From a bacterium (lineage in GTDB: Archaea > Nanobdellota > Nanobdellia > Pacearchaeales > GW2011-AR1): a stretch of DNA of 26,375 bases. Positions 1 to 7,715 of this stretch are shown here, one piece after another (position 1 is the stretch's first letter; the number at the start of each line of letters is the position of its first letter). The stretch is taken from contig JAUUWR010000002.1 in assembly GCA_030588935.1 (NCBI GenBank), positions 1 through 26,375 on the forward strand, read 5' to 3'. Below the pieces are notes generated by a model. That model saw only the letters and a program-made list of their open reading frames with translations. It searched no databases and was not told where the DNA came from. Made by a program: the position numbers and the translations under genes.

Positions 1-951
1 GCAGGAACAACCCAAGACAAGCTTTTTTTGTTCTTTATAGGTATAATTAGCTTCGTTATAATTCTTAATTTCCTTATCAAAAGCTTTTCTATCTAAATGT
101 TTTATTTTATTGTTTTTTGTATCTCTAACCCTGATGTTAAAAGAATAAGGGCTTTTTCCTGTTTTAATAACTAGTCTTGGGGTTCCACATTTTTTACAAA
201 CCAATTCAGGACACCCTACCCGAATACAAAATTCAGGCAGGGTTTGAGGAAACATAGCAAAATGCCTTTCTTTGCTTGGTTCAAAGGGGAACATAATACA
301 ATCCCCTGGATTTTTGCCTTTTGGATTACAATTTTCAGCACCTTTTCTTTTAAATGTAGAGGTTTTATAAGGAACTCTAATATTATCTAAATTAAAAAAA
401 TATTTTGTATTTTTAACAAATAAAAATATAGATTCTGAATTTGTATTTAACCTGTCTTTGACAGAACAAGGCATTGAACTGCCTGCTGATTCTTTTGTTT
501 TAAAATTACACCATTGTTTGATCCAGGTTATATCATTTCTTAGTGTTAAGCCTGATTCATTTTGACATTTAATAGCAATTCTAAATGGGATTAATAGTCT
601 TTGTTTATGCTGAAGCCAGTTTGATTTAAATTTGCCCCTTATGTTTTTAGGCAGTTTATGATTTTTTAAAAAATCATTTGCTTTTTCATTTCCAGTTTTT
701 GAATAAAAAGAGTCTCCTAAATTAAGCCATATTGTTCCTGTTGACTTTATGACCCGTTTACATTCTTTCATAACTTCTACAATTTTATCAATATAATTTT
801 GAGGATGTTCTTCTAATCCTATTTGTTCTTTTGATTTATAATCTCTTAAAGCCCAGTAAGGAGGAGAGGTAACAATACAATCAATGCTGTTATCTTTTAA
901 TTTTTTTAACCCCTGCAAAACATCAATATGATGGATTTTGTTTGATTGCAT
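1..951 (-). CDS. DNA methyltransferase (N4-cytosine/N6-adenine type), C-terminus cut off by window edge
   Basis: The visible 317 residues match the N-terminal part of PF01555-type DNA methylases, which transfer a methyl group from S-adenosylmethionine to an exocyclic amino group of DNA. The catalytic TSPPYW motif is at residues 28-33, preceded by a typical IHHIDVLQGL start, so ATG 951 is preferred over an in-frame ATG at 1017. Cysteines at about 242, 247, 252, 255, 315 and 317 suggest an inserted zinc ribbon. The SAM-binding DPFxGSGT motif expected near the C-terminus lies beyond position 1. A TATA-like stretch at about 970-980 predicts a leaderless transcript starting near the ATG. No restriction enzyme gene is visible next to it, so it may be an orphan methylase. 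Family assignment is firm; target base and site are unknown. Confidence 0.9.
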   Translation of the reverse strand, partial: MQSNKIHHIDVLQGLKKLKDNSIDCIVTSPPYWALRDYKSKEQIGLEEHPQNYIDKIVEVMKECKRVIKSTGTIWLNLGDSFYSKTGNEKANDFLKNHKLPKNIRGKFKSNWLQHKQRLLIPFRIAIKCQNESGLTLRNDITWIKQWCNFKTKESAGSSMPCSVKDRLNTNSESIFLFVKNTKYFFNLDNIRVPYKTSTFKRKGAENCNPKGKNPGDCIMFPFEPSKERHFAMFPQTLPEFCIRVGCPELVCKKCGTPRLVIKTGKSPYSFNIRVRDTKNNKIKHLDRKAFDKEIKNYNEANYTYKEQKKLVLGCSC

Positions 952-967
952 AAAATCTTTAGTTTTT

Positions 968-1016
968 GTATTTTTAAATAAACCCAAGTGAAAATTCCTG
1001 TACAGAAAAATGTACA
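968..1016 (-). promoter_or_regulatory. Methyltransferase promoter with TGTACA-N6-TGTACA upstream element
   Basis: Two TGTACA palindromes (999-1004 and 1011-1016) are separated by 6 bp. About 20 bp closer to the gene is a TATA-like TTTAAAAAT (minus strand, about 970-980), about 25 bp before ATG 951. The same element with the same spacing precedes the secretion-like operon at 6364-6381. A position just upstream of the TATA/BRE suggests activator binding; this is inference. Confidence 0.55.
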
Positions 1017-1038
1017 TTTAACTAAAAAGAATAAATAG

Positions 1039-1075
1039 TTATTTCTTAGCGATTTTCCATAAATTAAAAAAATTC
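1039..1075 (-). pseudogene. Vestigial C-terminus of a TrmB-family regulator
   Basis: Just downstream of the Lrp gene, the minus strand reads ENFFNLWKIAKK followed by a stop. This closely matches the last residues of the three intact TrmB proteins here, which end in LWKLAKK, MWKIAKK and LWKIAKS. No other TrmB sequence is recognisable around it, so it looks like the tail of a lost fourth TrmB gene. Confidence 0.55.
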
Positions 1076-2041
1076 TCAATCAGGCACAAAACTCAATTTA
1101 GGTATGGCTGAAAATCCAAAATATTCATAATCATTAATCACATCTTTAAATCCCTCTATCATTTCGTCCATGATTTTTAATAATTCATATAAATCTTTCA
1201 CAACAACTGACATTTCAAAATCAGACCCCCCAATTGATCTCATTATCTGATATATATTTTTATGATACTTACAATATTCATAAAGTTCCTTATTTCTTTT
1301 TGTGGAATTTAAATGCAAGTCTACCCTATAACCTTCATAACCTAAAGTTTCTAAACCTAAATTAAGCTTATATCCTATAATTATACCTTTTTTCTCCAAC
1401 TCTTTTATTCTATACCTAATTGTATTTAATGAAAGCTTTAATTTTTCAGCTAAACGTATTAATGGCCTTCTTGCATTATTTGAGTATTCTTTTATTATCT
1501 TAAAATCCTTTTCATTATGTTTTACTTCTTCACCATCCCCATATGTTCTTTCCACAGTTTCTACTTTCTTATCCGTAAAGAATATTCTATTAAAATTAAT
1601 GATTGGAGCATAAATAGAAACATTATAATTCTTTATATTTCTTTTATATCTTAACATTAATTCATCCCAAAGTTTATGAAATTCTTTTATTGTTCTTATC
1701 CCAACAAAAAAAGCACAATCCCATTTGCCATGTAATTTTGCTATTGACCAAATGTTTTCATAACTTTTTAAGGATTCTATAAATTCTTCTTTATTTTTCT
1801 TAGTAATCCGTTGAAATTTAAAATAAACTCTATATGTAAAAAAACCTAGTTTAGAAGCATCAATTATTGCATGATATCCAATAATCACCTTACTCTCTTC
1901 TAATCTTTTTATTCTATATTCTGTAAATTGTTTTGATTTCCTTATTTTTTTAGCTAATTTTGAAATTGAAATATGTGCGTCTTTGTCTAATTCATAAAGA
2001 ATCTTCTTATCATATTCATCTAACTTTACTATATTTACCAT
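1076..2041 (-). CDS. Double-domain Lrp/AsnC-family transcriptional regulator
   Basis: The 321-residue protein contains two consecutive Lrp/AsnC units. Each has an N-terminal winged helix-turn-helix (about residues 7-62, beginning LDEYDKKILYELDKDA; and about 178-232, beginning EKDFKIIKEYSNNARRP) followed by a RAM-like effector/oligomerisation domain. Typical Lrp proteins are about 150 residues, so this is a tandem fusion, a layout known in archaea. A TATA box near 2062-2070 (minus strand) lies about 25 bp before ATG 2041, so the mRNA is probably leaderless. The gene points towards the methyltransferase but that gene has its own promoter. Ligand and targets cannot be read from sequence. Confidence 0.88.
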   Translation of the reverse strand: MVNIVKLDEYDKKILYELDKDAHISISKLAKKIRKSKQFTEYRIKRLEESKVIIGYHAIIDASKLGFFTYRVYFKFQRITKKNKEEFIESLKSYENIWSIAKLHGKWDCAFFVGIRTIKEFHKLWDELMLRYKRNIKNYNVSIYAPIINFNRIFFTDKKVETVERTYGDGEEVKHNEKDFKIIKEYSNNARRPLIRLAEKLKLSLNTIRYRIKELEKKGIIIGYKLNLGLETLGYEGYRVDLHLNSTKRNKELYEYCKYHKNIYQIMRSIGGSDFEMSVVVKDLYELLKIMDEMIEGFKDVINDYEYFGFSAIPKLSFVPD

Positions 2042-2164
2042 AATTCAGACAATCTTCTATATTTTATAAATCTTTCTAATTTTGTCAAAAAAATAGATAG
2101 TTAATTTTAATAATATTCAATAGACGATTATAAAGTAATAAAAATAATAAGGAAACGATAGAAA

Positions 2165-2752
2165 ATGATATATGTTCATAGAGAATTACAAGGAAAAGAG
2201 GAAATAAAAAATGTAGTGGAAACTATTAAAAAAGTATTGAAGAACAAAAGAATAGTTTATCCTTATTCTTACGAGCCACTCTCAAAAATTTATGTGACTA
2301 GAGTAGATATTAATAAACTAAAAAATGAAGGGAAAAGTGTTCAATTTTATATTCCTGAAAAATTATTAGAGTTAGGTTGTAAACAAAAAAAAGGTACAAC
2401 CCATCAGTTTTTATGTCCTATGGGCTGGGAACTAGAATACCCTCCAGAATTATGGAGATACTACTCGGATAACGAAAATTTCTCTTCTGACAAAATATTA
2501 ATGCGTGTAAAAGAAATAAAGGATTTTTCTTCTTGTTCCCTTGTTTGGGAAGAAGTTAATATAGGGAATGAAAATATAGAACTAGAAATATCAGCAAGAA
2601 AGAAAGGAACACTTGAAGAAATAAAAGAGATTAATGAAAAACAACTTAGTTTAGTAGATAAGCTTAAAGAGACCTTGCCTATAATAGAGATTTTAGAAGA
2701 AAAAGATTATGGAGAAAAATATAGGCATAAAATTTTGGCTTATAGAGAATAA
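2165..2752 (+). CDS. Unknown protein, 195 aa
   Basis: Not recognised. A soluble, charged protein without signal peptide or membrane segments. The central part contains CPMGWELEYPPELW and is followed by a lysine/glutamate-rich, probably helical C-terminal half. A TATA-like TATAAAG at 2129-2135 lies about 30 bp before the ATG. First of three co-directional genes (2165, 2775, 3158) with short gaps, probably one transcript, diverging from the Lrp gene. Confidence 0.7.
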   Translation: MIYVHRELQGKEEIKNVVETIKKVLKNKRIVYPYSYEPLSKIYVTRVDINKLKNEGKSVQFYIPEKLLELGCKQKKGTTHQFLCPMGWELEYPPELWRYYSDNENFSSDKILMRVKEIKDFSSCSLVWEEVNIGNENIELEISARKKGTLEEIKEINEKQLSLVDKLKETLPIIEILEEKDYGEKYRHKILAYRE

Positions 2753-2774
2753 TGACGAAAATCAAGAATATAAA

Positions 2775-3137
2775 ATGAAAAATGAAGAAAATCTTACTAG
2801 AGAATATGGAAGATTTACATTTGGAAAAATTAATGATAAAATATTTTCTATAGAAGCTTTAGTTATGAGAGTAACCCCTAAGAATTTAAAAGAAAAACTT
2901 GAGGAAATTTTTAATGATTTTAGTATAAATGGGGTAAAGAGTCTTTTTAAGGATAATTATAATTATGTGATAAGCACCAAAGGAGGTTGGATTTATCTTA
3001 GTTTAAATAGGTGTGCATATGAGGATGGAACAAACAAATACAAAGATTATTCTGATTTATATGCTATTGGAGATTCCTACCTTATTGATAAGCTTGCTAA
3101 TGATATAAAGAAGAATACAAATCTTAAAAATAAATAA
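2775..3137 (+). CDS. Unknown protein, about 120 aa
   Basis: Not recognised. The frame is open from an ATG at 2709, but that start would overlap the previous gene by 44 bp and adds a poor leader, so ATG 2775 (MKNEENLTREYGRF) is preferred. A predicted mixed alpha/beta soluble protein containing STKGGWIYLSLNRC. It lies 22 bp after the preceding gene and 20 bp before the next one, consistent with a three-gene operon. Confidence 0.65.
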   Translation: MKNEENLTREYGRFTFGKINDKIFSIEALVMRVTPKNLKEKLEEIFNDFSINGVKSLFKDNYNYVISTKGGWIYLSLNRCAYEDGTNKYKDYSDLYAIGDSYLIDKLANDIKKNTNLKNK

Positions 3138-3157
3138 AAAATAAACATAGAATTAAA

Positions 3158-4375
3158 ATGCACGCAAAATATATAATTAAACTAGGCAGATGGAAAGAAG
3201 AAATAAAACATTTAGATGTAGATAAAAATGATTTAGAAAATACAATCTTTTTCTTAAAAGCAATGGATAGTGTGTTTAAAGGGCAATCTAGTAAGGCAAA
3301 AAGGAAAATAAACCTTGATGTTACCCTCTCGCCAATTATATGGCCAACTAATGAACAGTTAATCAAACTACGTAAGAAGAGTCCTAGAGACTATAGAGTA
3401 GAAGCAGGTAAATGGCTTACTTTTGATGGTAAAAACAATTTGGAGATGACATTTTATTCAAATAGTCAGGAGGGGAAGTTATTTAAATGGGAGGGAGAAA
3501 AAGCTCCTCCATTTCTAAGACCACTTTTAGAATCAAGATTAAAATCGAAAAAAGATTTTCCAGTTTTAGAACAGTCTGAAGAAGAATTAGCATTGAACTC
3601 TTTCCCTTCTCCTCTTTATTATGGCAGTATAGGGGATTGTGATGCAACAATTGATTATGAAGGAAGTAAAATAAGATGGACTGCGCATGGACTTTATTGT
3701 ATGATATTCGGCAGTAATTTCGAGAAATTTTCTCCTATATGGAACAAATTAAAAAGATATTTCCCAAAATCAGAATTAACGCAAAAGGGTTTTTTAAAAA
3801 GTTTAAACAGAAAAGAACTAAGAGGATATGTTGAGAGGCATGGATTAGAAGCAAAGTGCAGAAAAGGAGAGTCTTTATTTGACGATAAAAAATTTAAAAC
3901 AGGGGCTATAACTGTGTGTATTATTCCAGATTCTTATAAGAAAAAACCTACAATAGAATATTTTTTATCTGATTCTGATATTGCAGAATCTGATTTTTTA
4001 AACAGGAAAAAAGATATAAAGAAAACCATTAATTTTTTTAAAGAAAACGCAGAGTTTTTGTTAAAACCTCGGGATTCAAATTCTAATCATTATTCTTTAA
4101 AGTATTTTCATTTAGATTTAATTAATAAAAAACTAAGTGATAATATGAAATTGGCTTTAATTGAAGTAGAACAAAATAGTTTATATGCAGGAGCTGCTTG
4201 CGGTTTAGCTGTTCAGCATGTAAGAAATTATAATGTTGATTCCCTTCATGAAACATACAACGAGATGATAGAAAAAGATATCAATAATACGACTAGAAAA
4301 TATAAGGTTAAAAAAACCGAGTTTAGAAAGTTATATGCTGAATTAAGTCAAAGAAAAGAAGTAAGAGAAAGATAA
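3158..4375 (+). CDS. Unknown protein, 405 aa
   Basis: Not recognised despite its length. Soluble, basic and without signal peptide. Features seen are a glycine-rich PLYYGSIGDCDATIDYEG segment around residues 150-170 and a C-terminal helical region (about 320-405) containing AGAACGLAVQHVRNYNVD. Third gene of the 2165-4375 run and converging on the TrmB gene that ends at 4391, with a 15-bp gap. It has no cysteine-pair zinc sites or nucleotide-binding motifs I can identify. Confidence 0.75.
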   Translation: MHAKYIIKLGRWKEEIKHLDVDKNDLENTIFFLKAMDSVFKGQSSKAKRKINLDVTLSPIIWPTNEQLIKLRKKSPRDYRVEAGKWLTFDGKNNLEMTFYSNSQEGKLFKWEGEKAPPFLRPLLESRLKSKKDFPVLEQSEEELALNSFPSPLYYGSIGDCDATIDYEGSKIRWTAHGLYCMIFGSNFEKFSPIWNKLKRYFPKSELTQKGFLKSLNRKELRGYVERHGLEAKCRKGESLFDDKKFKTGAITVCIIPDSYKKKPTIEYFLSDSDIAESDFLNRKKDIKKTINFFKENAEFLLKPRDSNSNHYSLKYFHLDLINKKLSDNMKLALIEVEQNSLYAGAACGLAVQHVRNYNVDSLHETYNEMIEKDINNTTRKYKVKKTEFRKLYAELSQRKEVRER

Positions 4376-4390
4376 AAATTGGTTGAATAT

Positions 4391-5137
4391 TTATTTTTTG
4401 GCGAGTTTCCATAAATCCAATATATATTGTTTATTTGTTTCTGCTATATCTTTACTTTCAATTAAAATCGCTGAAGGTTGATCTTTGACCCAATTTACTA
4501 AAGCGACTCTTTCTCCAAAAACAAGAGTCATGATTGGAGATAGATAGTTTGTGTGCAGAAATCTATAATGCCATCCTTTTTTAACACCTAACATTTTTCT
4601 AGCCTCGGAATCTTTAAGAGATTCTCTTATTTTTTTAGAATCATTATAAATTATTTTTACCTTTATTTTTCTTTTTTTCCTTTCTTTATGCCATTTTTCT
4701 ATAAAATATGGTAAAACCTCTGGACTTTTTCTAGATGCACCTATTACAAAAAGTTCTTTTTCTTCTAATATAAGGTTCATAACTGTTTGTAAACCTTTTT
4801 TCCCTTCATAAACTTCTGTTTTTATTGGTTTTCTAACTCCTTGCGCTTTTATGTCATTCAATTTAGGAAGTATATCTTTTATCCTTTGTTTTTTGTATTC
4901 TAAACTTTCTATAATTATTTCAGGTTCTGCTGCTGAGAAATATTTTTTAAAGTCCTTAACAATATAACTGGCTAATCCTTCTTTTTCCAACCTTTCCAAA
5001 ATATCGTATATGGAAGCTCTAGGAATTCCAGATTTATGCGCGATTTCAGAAGCTAGAGATTCTCCTAATTCTAATAAAGTTAGATAAACCTCTATGTCTA
5101 TGTCATTCAAACCTAATAATTTTAGTTCTTCTTTCAT
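4391..5137 (-). CDS. TrmB-family transcriptional regulator (copy 1)
   Basis: TrmB proteins are archaeal regulators, often of sugar metabolism, with an N-terminal winged helix and a C-terminal effector-binding region. Here the winged helix covers about residues 1-70 (LKLLGLNDIDIEVYLTLLELG, then IPRASIYDILERLEKEGLA). A linker helix follows, then the region starting TEVYEGKKGLQTV (about 105-125) that recurs in the other two copies, and the C-terminus LWKLAKK. A TTG at 5152 is in frame, but ATG 5137 is preferred because a TATA-like TTTAAAATAT at about 5157-5166 lies about 25 bp upstream. It diverges from the gene at 5270 across an imperfect TTGTTG inverted repeat. The sugar-binding fold is not obvious, so the effector is unknown. 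Confidence 0.87.
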   Translation of the reverse strand: MKEELKLLGLNDIDIEVYLTLLELGESLASEIAHKSGIPRASIYDILERLEKEGLASYIVKDFKKYFSAAEPEIIIESLEYKKQRIKDILPKLNDIKAQGVRKPIKTEVYEGKKGLQTVMNLILEEKELFVIGASRKSPEVLPYFIEKWHKERKKRKIKVKIIYNDSKKIRESLKDSEARKMLGVKKGWHYRFLHTNYLSPIMTLVFGERVALVNWVKDQPSAILIESKDIAETNKQYILDLWKLAKK

Positions 5138-5174
5138 GATTATACAGCCCAAGGAGATATTTTAAACCTTTCTA

Positions 5175-5197
5175 TTGTTGAGTTTTTTCCACAGCAA
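5175..5197. promoter_or_regulatory. Candidate TrmB operator (TTGTTG-N11-CAGCAA)
   Basis: An inverted repeat with one mismatch between the divergent TrmB gene and the 5270 gene. It ends 3 bp before the TATA box (5201-5208) of the 5270 gene. The same half-site and geometry recur at the other two TrmB genes. Confidence 0.5.
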
Positions 5198-5200
5198 AGA

Positions 5201-5269
5201 TTTAAATACTTATGTAGTGCGGATACACTAGAGGTGTCCAGCCTTAGACTGAATTCTGAGAAATTTAAA
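5201..5269 (+). promoter_or_regulatory. Promoter and long-type 5' leader of the 5270 gene
   Basis: TATA box TTTAAATA at 5201-5208, predicted transcription start near 5230. The leader contains GAGGTG at 5231-5236, then CTTAGA-ctgaat-TCTGAG (5243-5260), which can form a hairpin with one G-U pair. The segment AGACTGAATTCTGAGAA is identical to that before the TPR gene at 14304. ATG 5270 lies 11 nt after the TTCTGA core. Confidence 0.6.
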
Positions 5270-5668
5270 ATGATAGAAGAGAATTTAAAACAAATTGCAG
5301 AACAAGAATATCAAAGGCTAATGAAAGGCAAAAATTTTAGAGGAGATCATGGAGACAATTTTATGGCGGCAGCATTTATTGCTAGGAAATTTTTAAGTAA
5401 CGAGCAAAGTCGTAAAGCTGCAGAAGAAAGTATTAAAGCTTACTTAAAAGTTTTCAAAGGCCCTGAAGTGGGCGATAGAATTAGGGGGGAGTTATGGGAA
5501 AGAATATATTCCACAAGTCAAATATTTGGCATTGAAAATTCTGAATTAAAGAGGTTAGAAAAAGATTGGATGACTTATCAACAAAGGTACTATACAATCC
5601 CAAAAGAATTTTATGAGAAAAGTTGGATGCCTCAGCCTGTTAAGAGGTTAATCGATTCAAGATTATGA
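5270..5668 (+). CDS. Unknown protein, about 132 aa
   Basis: Not recognised. A soluble, mainly helical protein (MIEENLKQIAEQEYQRLMKG...). An in-frame GTG at 5234 would extend it by 12 residues, but those codons lie inside a leader sequence conserved at an unrelated gene (14304), so ATG 5270 is chosen. First gene of a short unit followed by an AbrB-like gene (gap 6 bp) and a 153-aa protein. The divergent TrmB gene and the operator 3 bp from its TATA box suggest TrmB control. Confidence 0.68.
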   Translation: MIEENLKQIAEQEYQRLMKGKNFRGDHGDNFMAAAFIARKFLSNEQSRKAAEESIKAYLKVFKGPEVGDRIRGELWERIYSTSQIFGIENSELKRLEKDWMTYQQRYYTIPKEFYEKSWMPQPVKRLIDSRL

Positions 5669-5674
5669 AGTACA

Positions 5675-5815
5675 ATGGAACTTAAACAATATACAATAAC
5701 AAAGAAAATAGCTAAACATGGAAATCAAGCAATCATAATTGTACCTAAATTACTTGAAGATAAATTAGAGCCAGGAACTATTGCTAAAGTAATCATAGAA
5801 GTTTTGGAGGTTTAA
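5675..5815 (+). CDS. Small AbrB/SpoVT-like swapped-hairpin protein, 46 aa
   Basis: The translation has the AbrB/MazE pattern: a basic N-terminus, then KHGNQAIIIVPKLLEDK, then LEPGTIAKVIIEVLEV, which is the usual GN-x-hydrophobic-P-k...lkpGd...v signature of DNA-binding swapped-hairpin dimers (antitoxin-like or transcription factor). No toxin gene is apparent next to it. It starts 6 bp after the previous stop, and its last codons contain GGAGG, which serves as ribosome binding site for the gene at 5818. Likely a transcriptional regulator of its own operon; that role is inferred. Confidence 0.68.
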   Translation: MELKQYTITKKIAKHGNQAIIIVPKLLEDKLEPGTIAKVIIEVLEV

Positions 5816-5817
5816 AA

Positions 5818-6279
5818 ATGGCAAAGAAAAAGACATTAAATGAACTTATTAGAATAGAAAAATATAGATTGAATTCTACGAATGAAAGAAATAGGGTATT
5901 TTATCATGCAAATAAAAACGAAGAAGTTAGACAAGCGTTAGCAAATGCTATACAGAGTAATATTGAATATATTTTTTTAATAGGAAATGGATGGAATGTT
6001 ACCGGGGCCCTAATGCCTATTGAATTAGAGAATATTGGAGAAGAAAGCATCCCACACAAGGTTGATTTCACATCTGACATGGGACCTGATGCTGATGAGA
6101 TGTTTATAAACCAAAGATGGATCAGTTTAGGTCCTATAAGGAAACCGGAAATACCTGAAGGTACAGAGGCATATGAAATGTGTGAGGCTCCAAAAGAAGA
6201 ATATATGCGATGTACATCACAACAAAAACCAACCTTTATAGATTATATTAAATATTATAGAGTTACAAAATCCCCTTAA
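5818..6279 (+). CDS. Unknown protein, 153 aa
   Basis: Not recognised. Start is supported by GGAGG at 5806-5810. N-terminal helical part (LNELIRIEKYRLNSTNERN), then a region with FLIGNGWNVTGALMPIELENIGEE resembling a small beta-rich domain that displays a ligand or processed product (an Hfq/LSM-like or YopX-like strand order is conceivable but unproven). Two C-terminal cysteines. Third gene of the 5270 unit, translated from just after the AbrB-like gene. Confidence 0.72.
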   Translation: MAKKKTLNELIRIEKYRLNSTNERNRVFYHANKNEEVRQALANAIQSNIEYIFLIGNGWNVTGALMPIELENIGEESIPHKVDFTSDMGPDADEMFINQRWISLGPIRKPEIPEGTEAYEMCEAPKEEYMRCTSQQKPTFIDYIKYYRVTKSP

Positions 6280-6363
6280 CCCAATAACACAATTTACCCA
6301 AAAAATTTACAACCTTAAATTCTAAAAGACTTTCTAGTTTAAATAAGAACAAACAAATAACCC

Positions 6364-6407
6364 TGTACACATTCATGTACATCTTTTCTTACTCGGAGCT
6401 ATAAAAA
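6364..6407 (+). promoter_or_regulatory. Secretion-operon promoter with TGTACA-N6-TGTACA element
   Basis: TGTACA at 6364-6369 and 6376-6381 with a 6-bp spacer, then a TATA box CTATAAAAAG at 6399-6408, 17 bp downstream. ATG 6429 lies about 25 bp after the TATA box, so the operon is probably leaderless. Same arrangement as at 968-1016. Confidence 0.6.
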
Positions 6408-6428
6408 GAACAGCGTCTAATCCAAATT

Positions 6429-6584
6429 ATGAAAAATAAATGTATTATTTGTGGTAAAGATTTGGAAAATGAATCAAATGTTTGCGATACTTGTTTTGAA
6501 GTTTTGAAAACAAAATATCCAGATAAAAAACAACTAAAAAAAGTTTTAAAATGGCACGAAAAACACCTAAAGAAACAAGAGTGA
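6429..6584 (+). CDS. Small zinc-ribbon protein, 51 aa
   Basis: The reading frame has two CxxC pairs (CIICGK and CDTC, residues 5-8 and 19-22), a treble-clef or zinc-ribbon arrangement, followed by a lysine-rich helix. The position right after a TATA box and at the head of the secretion-like operon supports it. Its end overlaps the pilin gene: by 34 bp if the pilin starts at ATG 6551, or by a GTGA 4-bp overlap if it starts at GTG 6581. Possibly a nucleic-acid-binding regulator or accessory factor of the machine; function unknown. Confidence 0.62.
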   Translation: MKNKCIICGKDLENESNVCDTCFEVLKTKYPDKKQLKKVLKWHEKHLKKQE

Positions 6585-6889
6585 ACGTAAACTATTTATT
6601 TATTGCTTTAGCATTTGTTTTGGCAATAAGTCAAATAAGTTTAATTAGTGCTGCAACCCAAGCAGATTTTGACCAGATATTACAGCCACTGCAAACAGTA
6701 TACGACCTAGTTAAATATGCTGCCACAGTGATTTCTGGAATAGTAATGCTGTTCTCAGGAATTACATATATTATGAGTGGCTCAGATCCTGGAAAACGAG
6801 AAAAAGCAAAGAATATGGTAATGTATGTTATCATAGGTCTTATTGTAATCTGGGCAGCACCATTTATTGTTGATTTAATATTGGGTTAA
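6551..6889 (+). CDS. VirB2/TrbC-like pilin subunit
   Basis: 112 residues with a basic N-terminus and a hydrophobic signal-like segment (about residues 13-34, ending ISLISAA), then a short polar stretch and two hydrophobic helices (about 54-76 and 88-110) joined by a charged turn GSDPGKREKAKN. This is the topology of VirB2/TrbC pilins and of archaeal DNA-import pilins such as CedA1. GTG 6581 is an alternative start that overlaps the stop of the preceding gene (GTGA). It lies 9 bp before the VirB6-like gene. Expected in the cytoplasmic membrane and, when assembled, as a pilus or conduit. Confidence 0.75.
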   Translation: MARKTPKETRVNVNYLFIALAFVLAISQISLISAATQADFDQILQPLQTVYDLVKYAATVISGIVMLFSGITYIMSGSDPGKREKAKNMVMYVIIGLIVIWAAPFIVDLILG

Positions 6890-6898
6890 GGAGTTAAT

Positions 6899-7714
6899 AT
6901 GGCACTTAGTCTAAAAGGCTTTGCAACTTACTTTATTGATAAATTTTTTGATTTCATTCTTAGTCTGATAAATGCTGCTTTAAGTCCTTTTTTAGATTTA
7001 ATTAAGAAATTTATGAGTGAGCCAGTGAAGCTTAGTGTTTTTGTAGAATCCTGGGCAATCATAGTATATATTCTTTCTATGTTTTATGGGTTGTTGTTAG
7101 TTTTTATTGGATTGAGATTCATAATGGCAGGAGAATCTGCAGAAAAAAGAGAAAGAGCAAAATCAAGTCTGAAAAACATAATCATAATGATGATTTTAAT
7201 TCAGGCAAGTTATCATTTATATGATTTGATTATAGAGGTTTCAGCTGCATTAACAAAAACAATGTTGAACTTAACAGGAAGTTCTTTTTTCAAGATAACT
7301 TTGACAAGTTCTTCTAATTTTGGGTTTGAGATAGTTTTATCTGTAATTTATCTGATAGTTTTGCTTATAACATTACTTCTCCTTGTACTTAGATATATTT
7401 TTGTAAGTTCTGGTGTATTATTTTTTGTAATTGGAATTTTTATGTATTTTATAGGTCCTTTAAACCAATATGGAAGATTAATAATCAACACATTATTAAC
7501 ACTGGTTTTTCTGCCTTTTTTTTATTCAATAATTTTTTTAGCTGGATCAAAATTAGCAATCGGGAGTAGTTATAAAACTCTGATCATGATTGGAGCTTTT
7601 GCTCTGGTTATTACTCTTACATGTCTTATTTTATTATTTGTTATTGTCAAAGCTGCACTAAAAGTTGCTGGCCCTGTTGGCCAGGTTGCTAAAGTCGTAG
7701 GCTATGTAAGTTAA
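6899..7714 (+). CDS. VirB6/TrbL/CedA-like polytopic membrane protein
   Basis: 271 residues with about six membrane segments (around 45-75, 90-115, 140-165, 165-190, 195-220 and 228-258). Position between pilin and VirB4 genes and topology fit the VirB6/TrbL channel component of type IV secretion systems, or CedA of archaeal DNA import. Its first hairpin, containing IGLRFIMAG...EKRERAK, closely resembles the pilin hairpin SGITYIMSG...GKREKAK. The start follows GGAG (6889-6892). It is separated from the VirB4 gene by one base, so translation is probably coupled. Confidence 0.72.
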   Translation: MALSLKGFATYFIDKFFDFILSLINAALSPFLDLIKKFMSEPVKLSVFVESWAIIVYILSMFYGLLLVFIGLRFIMAGESAEKRERAKSSLKNIIIMMILIQASYHLYDLIIEVSAALTKTMLNLTGSSFFKITLTSSSNFGFEIVLSVIYLIVLLITLLLLVLRYIFVSSGVLFFVIGIFMYFIGPLNQYGRLIINTLLTLVFLPFFYSIIFLAGSKLAIGSSYKTLIMIGAFALVITLTCLILLFVIVKAALKVAGPVGQVAKVVGYVS

Positions 7715-7715
7715 A

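Noticed and set aside
1015..1017. Upstream ATG for the methyltransferase
   Set aside because: It would make the TGTACA element and the TATA box coding, and adds residues not typical of the family; ATG 951 gives the usual start.
5234..5269. GTG start at 5234 for the 5270 gene
   Set aside because: These bases are a conserved untranslated leader also found before the unrelated TPR gene, where it is not in an open frame with that gene.
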